The translations under genes were made by a program, and so were the position numbers. DNA of 34,937 nt from a virus, in IMG/VR virus record IMGVR_UViG_3300025917_000042, positions 1 through 34,937 of that record; one strand, written 5' to 3'. The notes beneath the pieces were generated by a model. It saw only the letters and a program-made list of their open reading frames with translations, made no database searches and had not been told where the DNA came from. Below are positions 12,464-19,322 of the stretch, piece by piece; the first letter of the stretch is position 1, and each line of letters opens with the position of its first letter.

Positions 12464-13322
12464 GATAGCTGGTGGCTGGAAACCGACTGATACCCGTCTA
12501 GGCGGTACAGAAGAATCAGTTGTAGAATGGACTAAGGAACTGGAAAAGAGAGGACACAAGGTAACTATCTATGATAATGATAATCGTGCTGATTATAGCG
12601 GTGGTGGCGATGTTACAATCAATATCAAATCCTCGGAGATAGACCCCAAAGAGCCAACCCTGTATCTGACTAATGAGACTGACGCTGACCAGAAAGATTT
12701 AAGCAAGTATTTGGGTGTTATCTGGCCATCAAACTGGGCGAAAGATAATATACCGGTCAATAATATCCATAAGTATGTCCTCCCACATGGCTATGACCCG
12801 AAAAAGATATATCCAGGTAAGAAAATCCCGAAGCAATGCTTCTATGGGTCATCACCAGACCGAGGGCTTGATACTTTACTTGGGGCGTGGCCTCGCATCA
12901 TCAGGGAACACCCTGACGCCACGCTCCTAGTGACGTATGGAGGCCAAATAGACGAAAAAGGCGTTATAAATCTAGGTGAAGTGGACGCCGAAACTATGAA
13001 TGACGTCTACCGCACCTCCGATTACTGGGTTCACCCAGCTAATGGTGGCGAATTGTTCTGTATGACTGGCAAAAAAGCCCAGGTAGCTGGTTGTATACCA
13101 GTCATAATCCCTGTCATGGCCTTAAATGAGACTGTCAGGCGGGGTTTCAAAGCCGAAAACGAGAAAGACTACGCCCAAACCCTGATAGAAGCCCTCAGTC
13201 TCCCAGAAAAGGTCAAGAATATCGTTAGGCAGGACGTCATCAAACACGCCAACGCCACGACTTGGGAGGAATCAACCACCCAGCTCTTGCAAATAATTGA
13301 AACAGCGTTACAATCTAAGTAA
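12438..13322 (+). CDS. GT4-like glycosyltransferase (GT-B fold)
   Basis: A 294-residue enzyme. The N-terminal domain carries LGGTEESVVEWTKELEKRGH with the GGTE donor-loop glycines (22-25), the middle holds VIWPSNWAKDN and VLPHGYDPKKIYPG at the hinge, and the C-terminal domain holds FYGSSPDRGLDTLLGAW and GGELFCMTGKKAQVAGC. The second acid of the EX7E motif is a Lys, as in the split enzyme 8655-9245, so the two are probably related copies. It is the last gene of the glycan operon. Membrane or virion target cannot be distinguished. Confidence 0.85.
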   Translation: MHLNFLLNEIAGGWKPTDTRLGGTEESVVEWTKELEKRGHKVTIYDNDNRADYSGGGDVTINIKSSEIDPKEPTLYLTNETDADQKDLSKYLGVIWPSNWAKDNIPVNNIHKYVLPHGYDPKKIYPGKKIPKQCFYGSSPDRGLDTLLGAWPRIIREHPDATLLVTYGGQIDEKGVINLGEVDAETMNDVYRTSDYWVHPANGGELFCMTGKKAQVAGCIPVIIPVMALNETVRRGFKAENEKDYAQTLIEALSLPEKVKNIVRQDVIKHANATTWEESTTQLLQIIETALQSK

Positions 13323-13335
13323 GATAAGCCTTAAA
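13322..13335 (+). promoter_or_regulatory. late-unit motif AGATAAGCCTTAAA
   Basis: The motif starts 24 bases before ATG 13346, which has no Shine-Dalgarno. It is the closest match to the motif found before other uncoupled late genes; compare ATATACGCCTTAAA at 19302 before ATG 19323. Confidence 0.5.
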
Positions 13336-13345
13336 TATATTTATA

Positions 13346-13552
13346 ATGGCAAAAGCTCAACAATTCTTTGGTGGCACGAGTCGCAATAACCCCTCGGCTA
13401 ACGACCCCACACTTAATCAGGTTGGTCATAAGACCGCAGGTTCGTTCCAAACTCGTGGTCAGGCTGACACGAAAGCCTATAAACCGACCTCTCGCCCTGC
13501 CTACCGTCCCTCCATTAAAGGCAAGCTAGATAACCGAAAAGTAGGCCAATAA
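13346..13552 (+). CDS. small basic virion-region protein
   Basis: A 68-residue basic, low-complexity protein (MAKAQQFFGGTSRNNPSAND...) with a C-terminus rich in Arg, Lys and Pro. It has no predicted fold. It is the first of three successive small basic genes; its last base is the first base of the next start (TAATG). Possible roles are virion DNA binding or head assembly. This is inference from charge and position only. Confidence 0.6.
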   Translation: MAKAQQFFGGTSRNNPSANDPTLNQVGHKTAGSFQTRGQADTKAYKPTSRPAYRPSIKGKLDNRKVGQ

Positions 13553-13845
13553 TGGCATTTACATTTAAGAAATACGTTGCTGCCCAGAAAAAGCGCAGTC
13601 AAGTTAAGCAGCGTCCTGCTGGTTTTCAAGCTCCTCCCACCGTTCCAGCTGGACCTAAGAATAGCAACGGTCCTAAAGGTGGTTCTAGTAAATCCAGTGT
13701 TCCAGCCAACCGCACCTATCTAAAGACTGGCAAGACCAAAGCTCCAGCCCCTAAAGTAACTAAAGCTAAACTAGATACCACCAATAAAACTCCTTTCAAT
13801 AGAAGCTCACGAGTAAACTACCGCCAACTCCGCCGAGGTAAATAA
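13552..13845 (+). CDS. strongly basic Lys/Pro-rich protein
   Basis: A 97-residue protein with many Lys, Arg, Pro, Ser and Thr residues and almost no acidic ones (FKKYVAAQKKRSQVKQRPAG at the start, SSRVNYRQLRRGK at the end). The composition is like histone tails or packaged DNA-condensing proteins. It is coupled to both neighbours by TAATG overlaps. No family recognised. Confidence 0.6.
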   Translation: MAFTFKKYVAAQKKRSQVKQRPAGFQAPPTVPAGPKNSNGPKGGSSKSSVPANRTYLKTGKTKAPAPKVTKAKLDTTNKTPFNRSSRVNYRQLRRGK

Positions 13846-14084
13846 TGAAACTCAATGCTGCTGCTCGCAGAAAAATCCCTAAAAGCCAAATGGGGCTTCC
13901 TAGTAAAGCCAAGTCAGGCCGAGGGGCTGTTAGTGGCAGTTATCCAATGCCGGACAAGGCTCATGCCCGATTAGCCAAGGCTTTCGCCACTCGCTATGCT
14001 TCCCCCGCCCAAAAAGCCCAAATAGACGCTAAAGCTAACCGTATTTTAAATAGAGTTGCCCGTAGAGCTGAAAAGCGTAGGTAG
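13845..14084 (+). CDS. DUF6582-like basic protein
   Basis: A 79-residue basic helical protein. MKLNAAARRKIPKSQMGLPS, then YPMPDKAHARLAKAFATRYA, then SPAQKAQIDAKANRIL is the pattern I associate with the DUF6582 family of phage proteins (conserved IP..D/MGLP, YPMPDKAHA, QKAQIDAKANR). Its role is unknown; family members are often encoded near structural genes. It starts on the last base of the upstream stop. Confidence 0.75.
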   Translation: MKLNAAARRKIPKSQMGLPSKAKSGRGAVSGSYPMPDKAHARLAKAFATRYASPAQKAQIDAKANRILNRVARRAEKRR

Positions 14085-14086
14085 TT

Positions 14087-14425
14087 ATGGCAGACGGTAT
14101 TTCCGTACAGCCCAAGGTTGCGACTGAGCCGACCACCCAGAGTTATGCCTTTGACGACATTCGCCCGATAGCTGGTATGCTCGGCCTAGACACCCACGCC
14201 CTCCAAGACAGCGACAAAGCTAACCTTAAACAGATTTATGACTTTGTACGGGGCGATGCCAAAGAAATGACTGAGCTAGAACTTCTAAGTAAGGTACGGG
14301 CGTTAGAACAGCGATTAGGTCTTACAAGTTTGGGTGAACGCCGAGTTGATAAGTTGTATCGCTATGTCAAACTGCAATCCCAGATAGATAATCTCAGCGC
14401 CCAGCGTGACTTGGAGATGAGATAA
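14087..14425 (+). CDS. hypothetical virion-region protein
   Basis: A 112-residue, mainly helical protein. A flexible N-terminus (MADGISVQPKVATEPTTQSY) precedes DIRPIAGMLGLDTHALQDSD and a C-terminal coiled-coil-like half (LELLSKVRALEQRLGL). The shape recalls small head-completion or scaffold-associated proteins, but no family is recognised. It is coupled to a 44-residue gene (TAATG). Confidence 0.6.
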   Translation: MADGISVQPKVATEPTTQSYAFDDIRPIAGMLGLDTHALQDSDKANLKQIYDFVRGDAKEMTELELLSKVRALEQRLGLTSLGERRVDKLYRYVKLQSQIDNLSAQRDLEMR

Positions 14426-14559
14426 TGAAAGTGGAGATAACCTTTGAGGATAATGACAAGACCTACACTGTAGACTTTCTTAAACTTGCCAAACATCTGA
14501 AGATTACTGAGGAACAGGTAAAACAAGCGGTGCAGGACGCTCTAAGCAAAAATGGCTGA
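14425..14559 (+). CDS. 44-residue coupled small protein
   Basis: MKVEITFEDNDKTYTVDFLK continuing LAKHLKITEEQVKQAVQDAL and SKNG: two beta strands and two helices, a compact fold. It fills the space between two accepted genes with a TAATG overlap upstream and an ATGGCTGA overlap downstream, which supports it being translated. Function unknown. Confidence 0.65.
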   Translation: MKVEITFEDNDKTYTVDFLKLAKHLKITEEQVKQAVQDALSKNG

Positions 14560-14827
14560 CGGAGCTTTAACTAATCCCAGTATTGATGTAGTAGAGCATG
14601 ACAATGTAGAGAGTGCCAAGCGAGTTCTACCTGTCTTATGGAATGGTACTGGCACGACTAAAGACCGTACCCCTTTCCTGACTAAGCCTTTTGATAAGGT
14701 TATCATTAACTATACAGATAGTACCAAGGCCACTATCTCCACGATTGTTACTTACCTAAGTAGTGTGCCTCAAGAAACTGTAACCCTAACCGTCAACACG
14801 ACTGACGACACTTATGTGAGGACATGA
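14552..14827 (+). CDS. small beta-rich virion-region protein
   Basis: A 91-residue protein with Thr/Val-rich strands in the second half (KVIINYTDSTKATISTIVTY, ETVTLTVNTTDDTYVRT), typical of minor virion or fibre-associated proteins. It overlaps the preceding and following genes (ATGA at 14824-14827). No named family. Confidence 0.6.
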   Translation: MADGALTNPSIDVVEHDNVESAKRVLPVLWNGTGTTKDRTPFLTKPFDKVIINYTDSTKATISTIVTYLSSVPQETVTLTVNTTDDTYVRT

Positions 14828-15072
14828 TGGGAATCAAGAAGTTTACATTTAATCCGATAGAAGGCCAGTTTGATGAAATATCTGAGGAAGTCGTTGTCGT
14901 ATCATCTGCTCCCACGACTGGTGTGGAGGGCGTACTCTACCAAGTTTCAGGCGACCCCACCAAAGTTTATTATTTTTCAGGTGGCAATCGGTACTTAATA
15001 ACAGGTACATTGGATAATCCTGTCGGCGGTGCAAGTACATGGCTGTCACTTGGCCTATCGCTAATGCCCTAA
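14824..15072 (+). CDS. small virion-region protein
   Basis: An 82-residue protein: MMGIKKFTFNPIEGQFDEIS, EGVLYQVSGDPTKVYYFSGG, NRYLITG. Related sequences occur as short modules at the head of phage tail or fibre proteins (a YxVxGxPxxVYYxxGGxR pattern). The second ATG (14827) is an alternative start. The HNH gene 15111-15800 follows and seems inserted between this gene and the 15800 fibre-like gene. Confidence 0.6.
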   Translation: MMGIKKFTFNPIEGQFDEISEEVVVVSSAPTTGVEGVLYQVSGDPTKVYYFSGGNRYLITGTLDNPVGGASTWLSLGLSLMP

Positions 15073-15110
15073 TTATGATATTTTTAAGATATGAATAAGG
15101 AAAATAAATA

Positions 15111-15800
15111 ATGCCTAAGGGTGTATACACACGAACACCAGCAATGAAAGCCAAGATGCGTGGCACTTTTCAGAAAGGTCAAACTCCTTGGAATAAAGAT
15201 ACAGTAGGTCTTATGCCTGAACCTTGGAATAAGAATACTAATATTCAGACAAACACTGGTCGTACACATTTTAAGAGAGGACGAATACCCAGTAATAAAA
15301 AGGAATGGTCAGTCTTGGAGTGTCGCTGTGGTAATGAGTTTGTAGCCACTTATTGGAATAAGAAATACTGCTCTAATCATTGTGCTCATATCTATAGAGA
15401 ATTAACTGAAGAACACAAGGCTAAAATCGGGGCAACTCATAGAGGTATGAAACATGCTTCAACTGGTCCTGCTTGGAATAAAGGTCTTAAAGGGTTTATG
15501 GCTGGTGAAAAACACCCCAATTGGAAGGGTGGTTCAAAGCATGGAGAAAGGGTGAGATTTCGTGACCAAATGCAGATGATTATCTTTAAGCGAGATAATT
15601 TTACTTGCCAAATCTGTGACCAGTCTGGTGGATACTTACAAGTTGACCACATTAAAAGATGGTCAGAGTATCCAGAATTACGTTTTGAGGAATCAAATTG
15701 CCGGACACTCTGTATGGCGTGTCATTATTATATAACTTTTAAAAGAAAACTTCCCGATGGAATGCTCTGGGGTCATGGCCTCAGTAGGAGGATAAGCTAA
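15111..15800 (+). CDS. HNH homing endonuclease with NUMOD-like repeats
   Basis: A 229-residue nuclease. The N-terminal two-thirds contain repeats of the type PWNK (TPWNKDT at about 25, EPWNKNT at 37, PAWNKGLKG at 120) plus EEHKAKIGATHRGMKHA, a NUMOD3-like DNA-binding module. A zinc pair CRCG...YCSNHC lies at 71-91. The HNH domain spans about 150-206, with zinc ligands Cys166, Cys169, Cys201 and Cys204 and the active-site Asp179-His180, Asn196 and His205. AAGGA precedes the ATG. Its stop overlaps the likely start of the next gene, showing a tight insertion. Confidence 0.88.
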   Translation: MPKGVYTRTPAMKAKMRGTFQKGQTPWNKDTVGLMPEPWNKNTNIQTNTGRTHFKRGRIPSNKKEWSVLECRCGNEFVATYWNKKYCSNHCAHIYRELTEEHKAKIGATHRGMKHASTGPAWNKGLKGFMAGEKHPNWKGGSKHGERVRFRDQMQMIIFKRDNFTCQICDQSGGYLQVDHIKRWSEYPELRFEESNCRTLCMACHYYITFKRKLPDGMLWGHGLSRRIS

Positions 15801-16930
15801 TTTCTGACTCATTTGTGCAATTATCGCCGGATTCTTCCGGCAAGAAGATGGATACCCGTACTGAGGGTACAAACAGTGAACACCGACAAGTAATGGTCTT
15901 AGGTGACCCAGCCACCAATGCTGGGGTCGCTCCAGTAGACGCTACTAAAGGTCTGGCCGTAGACCTGACTGCCACTGGTGCTAACACCACAGCTCTTAAA
16001 GTAGACGGGAGTGCCGTCACCCAACCAGTATCAGGTACGGTGACTGCCAATGCTGGTAGCGGAACTATGGCTGTCTCGGCAGCCTCACTTCCACTTCCAT
16101 CTGGTGCTTCTACGGCAGCCAAACAACCAGCTTTAGGTACGGCCGGTACAGCCTCCGCTGATGTGATTACCGTACAGGGTATTACTTCCATGACCGCCCT
16201 TAAAACTGATGGTAGCGGAGTTACCCAACCAGTTAGTGGTACAGTTACAGCCAATATAGGAACGGCAGGGTCACTAGCCCTTGATGCTACCCTGACTGGT
16301 GGTACGGCTAAGGCTATCGCCACAGATGGCACTAACAGCGTTAGTGTTTCAACTGCTGGTGCAGACGGTACTTCCAATACCTTTAATGGACTGCGTACTT
16401 CAGCCCACGCTAAGGTATTTAACGGTACTACATGGGATAGATTCTATAGTGCTGGTGGGGCTAATAACACTTCTGGAACTGGTGTATCAGCTTCAGGTAG
16501 TATGGCTATCGCTCGGACCAGCGACATTGCATCTAACACTAATGGTAACTATGCTTCATTGGTAGCTGACAAGGCTGGTAAGTTAGTCGCCTTGCCCTAT
16601 GCCCTGCCTGAATTGTTTATATCTAACTGGGGAAGCGCTACCGGTACTTCTGCTGTCTCAGTTATTTCTGCTCAAGGTGCTGGTATTAAAATATATATAA
16701 CAGCTATTTCCGTAGTAAACACTGGTACTGCCGGTTCACTGGTAACCATTCAGATAGACCCAGCCGGTACACCGACAACGCTGTGGCAGATGGTTAATCC
16801 TTCTGGCGGTGGCTCAAATATCACTTTCCCCAACCCCTTAGTAGTGACCGCCAACAAGGCTGTCGGCTTCACTGCTGCGACCGCTTCCACCACCCAATAC
16901 GTTTCTATATCTGGCTATACAGGGGCGTAA
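15800..16930 (+). CDS. repeat-containing minor virion or fibre protein, likely AUU start
   Basis: A protein of about 376 residues. AGGAGG lies eight bases before an ATT codon at 15800, giving (M)SDSFVQLSPDSSGKKMDTRT; the only standard start, GTG 15815, is too far from that site. The N-terminus resembles phage proteins starting S.FVQVPPDSSGKK and continuing HRQVMVLGDP. Two repeats of TALKxDGSxVTQPVSGTVTA (about residues 60-90 and 130-160) form a repetitive stalk, followed by a beta-rich C-terminal domain (about 240-376) with TAISVVNTGTAGSLVTIQID. It is probably a virion surface or fibre protein. Confidence 0.65.
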   Translation: MSDSFVQLSPDSSGKKMDTRTEGTNSEHRQVMVLGDPATNAGVAPVDATKGLAVDLTATGANTTALKVDGSAVTQPVSGTVTANAGSGTMAVSAASLPLPSGASTAAKQPALGTAGTASADVITVQGITSMTALKTDGSGVTQPVSGTVTANIGTAGSLALDATLTGGTAKAIATDGTNSVSVSTAGADGTSNTFNGLRTSAHAKVFNGTTWDRFYSAGGANNTSGTGVSASGSMAIARTSDIASNTNGNYASLVADKAGKLVALPYALPELFISNWGSATGTSAVSVISAQGAGIKIYITAISVVNTGTAGSLVTIQIDPAGTPTTLWQMVNPSGGGSNITFPNPLVVTANKAVGFTAATASTTQYVSISGYTGA

Positions 16931-16932
16931 AT

Positions 16933-17364
16933 ATGAAAAGACTACTAATATCATTGGTAATCTTAGCAAGCGTCATAGGAATATCTGCTCATGTTGGGGC
17001 GACAAGGGTATGCGGAACATTACAAGATGTTAATTTCGGAATGCAGATAAATGGTAATTTTGAAGCCGGTAATACCCAATATGCGGTAATAGCTGTCAAC
17101 CCGTTAGGCCAAGCTTCTAATGCTCATACAGTCGGTATAAATGTTCAAGTTAGCGCTCAAGGCCCAGACGATTTCCTTAGAGTGTTATGGCAACCAGTGT
17201 CAGGCGCTCGTAATTATCTGGTTTATAGGGTGTGGCAGTCAAATAACCAAAATAATCTTGGTTTGATAGCCAAAGTTCCTGCTCCTGCCACTAGCTTTGA
17301 CGATACCAACCCGTTGGCGCATGGCTCTAAGTTAGAAGTCTGCGGTCCGAAGATAGGCAGTTAG
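16933..17364 (+). CDS. secreted Fn3-like protein
   Basis: A 143-residue protein with a classic signal peptide: MKRLLISLVILASVIGISAH, predicted cleavage after VGA at residue 23. The mature part has a fibronectin type III-like pattern (QYAVIAVNPLGQAS, then LRVLWQPVSGARNYLVYRVW). Two cysteines, Cys27 and Cys137, are placed to close the domain with a disulfide. It lies between two beta-rich virion genes. An exported protein here is unusual, since virion proteins normally lack signal peptides. It could coat the host surface or be a lysogeny/infection factor. Confidence 0.7.
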   Translation: MKRLLISLVILASVIGISAHVGATRVCGTLQDVNFGMQINGNFEAGNTQYAVIAVNPLGQASNAHTVGINVQVSAQGPDDFLRVLWQPVSGARNYLVYRVWQSNNQNNLGLIAKVPAPATSFDDTNPLAHGSKLEVCGPKIGS

Positions 17365-19284
17365 ATGCCTACTTACTTAGTCCAGTCCACTACGGCGGTT
17401 TCTAATCCTAATAGTACTTCCGTAAGCCAAACCATAACCCTCAATGGCACAGTAGTGGGAAATACTATTATAGTTGGTGTTTTTGCCACTAATAATAATG
17501 GTGGAAATGGCTGGGCATTAGATGTAGAGGCAATGAGCGATAACGTAAACTCTGGTAATTATTCTACTGTCCAGATACAAGGATATACCAGAGATGTTGC
17601 CCAACGTGGACTTTCCAGTTTGTATTACAAAGCTAATAATGTTGGTGGCAACCTCACGATTACTTATATTAACAGTACGTCAGGGGGTGCACAGGTCAGC
17701 TCTGTCATTTTAATCGCCGCCGAATACCAGAACCTGACTGCTTCGCCTTTTGATGTCTATGCGTTCAGCAATGATAGCACTGGAACAGCCCTTAATTCAG
17801 GGTTTACCCCCACTACCCATTTTGCTGATGAAGTGATAATCGGTTTCGGCGGGGCATTTGCGAATACTGCAACCGATACTTTTACGGCAAGTACAGGTTA
17901 TTCTATCGTTCAACAGGCTCAGGATGCCAGTAAGATAGGGGCTGCCGTGATGGAAGAAATGGATGTTACTGCCATTGGTTCATATGCTTTCACTCCTACC
18001 CAGAGTACAAGCGCACCTTGGTCTATGATTTGCGCCGCTTTCGTTGACCCAACTGGTCCTAACATGGTGACTAATATCATCGCCAATGAGACGGCAGCCC
18101 AGACTGCCACTACCCAGAAATACTCAAGTATCTACGCTGCTGGCACTAATTTCGGTACGTCTATGGTGTCGTCTGGGGCGTGGAATGTCATGCCCTGCGC
18201 CGGGACGTTCAGTAAGTTTTATGTCAAGCAGGACACGGCTGACGCTTTAGGCCAATCCCGTACCTACCAGCTATTTAAGAGCGTGGCCGGGACACCGACT
18301 GCCCAGGCAATCACTACAACCCTAGCGACCGGCGTGGCTAATAACAGCGACCTGACTAATACCGTGACGTTCGCTGCCGGCGACCAGTTCGCCGTCGGCA
18401 CGTCTGCTTCCGGCACGACGACCTCAACCGGTAAGATTAGGTGGGCGCTGGGGGCTATCTGCGGGCCGAACCAATCAATGGTACTGGCTAACACCGCTGC
18501 TGCGATGGGTACGACCTTCCCAGTCTATATCCCGGTACAGGGCAGCGACTTTGATGCTACGGCTGGTACTAATGTGGAATCGGTCGTTCCGACAGGGGGT
18601 ACGTTCGTCAACGCCTATGTTTCGCTGAACTCCGCCCTTAACGCTTCTACGGGGCTTAACTTCACCCTTTATAAGAACGGTGTTGCCACCTCGCTCGTAG
18701 TGACGGTCAACGCTTCCGCCACCGGTAATGACACCAATGCCGGACATGCCGTAGCGGTGGTGGCTGGTGACAGGGTCTACTGGAAGGTGGAAGTCCAGCA
18801 AGGCGCACCGGCCACCAAGATTGCTGCTGTATCTGCTGAGTTTGACCCGACAGTTAACGGCGAGAGTATCCATACCTACGGCAGTCTAGCCAACCAGATA
18901 AATACGGCTGCCCGCTTTGACACCTTGGCTACCAGTGGCGCTGCCTATACTGCCACGGAAGGTACAGTATCAGCGCTTACCCTAGCTGCGACTTGGAAAA
19001 AGCTGTATGTCCATGAAGAAAGTGTGTTATCAGCTGGGACGTTCCAATACCAACCGGCTTATAACACTGCTACCGGTACTTTGACAGTTACTATGTCCTC
19101 AGCCAGCCAAGACGGTAACGATAGCACCCATAGCGACACGACCGCTAACGGCGATACCATCAGCATGAAAATAACCCCGGCCACCAGTCCGACTACTGTG
19201 AATGTGGCTTGGGGTATCGTCAGTTGTCTACCCCTAATCCAGACGGTTTCGCATACCTTGCCGACACTAGGGGCAGGGATATAA
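17365..19284 (+). CDS. large beta-structured virion or adhesin-like protein
   Basis: A 639-residue protein rich in Thr, Ser, Ala, Val and Asn with no charged coiled coil. It appears to consist of successive beta domains: residues about 1-230 (with SVILIAAEYQNLTASPFDVY and PWSMICAAFVDPTG), 235-370, 370-500 and 500-630, the last three sharing motifs such as VSAEFDPT and VAWGIVSCLP. This composition suits a tail fibre, head decoration or carbohydrate-binding protein. It starts directly after the stop of the secreted protein, with no Shine-Dalgarno. Confidence 0.65.
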   Translation: MPTYLVQSTTAVSNPNSTSVSQTITLNGTVVGNTIIVGVFATNNNGGNGWALDVEAMSDNVNSGNYSTVQIQGYTRDVAQRGLSSLYYKANNVGGNLTITYINSTSGGAQVSSVILIAAEYQNLTASPFDVYAFSNDSTGTALNSGFTPTTHFADEVIIGFGGAFANTATDTFTASTGYSIVQQAQDASKIGAAVMEEMDVTAIGSYAFTPTQSTSAPWSMICAAFVDPTGPNMVTNIIANETAAQTATTQKYSSIYAAGTNFGTSMVSSGAWNVMPCAGTFSKFYVKQDTADALGQSRTYQLFKSVAGTPTAQAITTTLATGVANNSDLTNTVTFAAGDQFAVGTSASGTTTSTGKIRWALGAICGPNQSMVLANTAAAMGTTFPVYIPVQGSDFDATAGTNVESVVPTGGTFVNAYVSLNSALNASTGLNFTLYKNGVATSLVVTVNASATGNDTNAGHAVAVVAGDRVYWKVEVQQGAPATKIAAVSAEFDPTVNGESIHTYGSLANQINTAARFDTLATSGAAYTATEGTVSALTLAATWKKLYVHEESVLSAGTFQYQPAYNTATGTLTVTMSSASQDGNDSTHSDTTANGDTISMKITPATSPTTVNVAWGIVSCLPLIQTVSHTLPTLGAGI

Positions 19285-19301
19285 TATGCTAAACTTACAC
19301 C

Positions 19302-19315
19302 ATATACGCCTTAAA
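19302..19315 (+). promoter_or_regulatory. late-unit motif ATATACGCCTTAAA before the portal gene
   Basis: The motif begins 21 bases before ATG 19323. A second partial copy, ATATGCTAAAC, lies at 19284-19294. The portal ATG has no Shine-Dalgarno. Confidence 0.45.
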
Positions 19316-19322
19316 AACTTTA

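Noticed and set aside
15781-16377. Long minus-strand frame of 198 codons opposite the repeat-containing virion gene
   Set aside because: Pro/Val/Ala-rich sequence produced by antisense reading of a Thr/Gly-repeat gene; no promoter or ribosome site, and it would face against the late operon.
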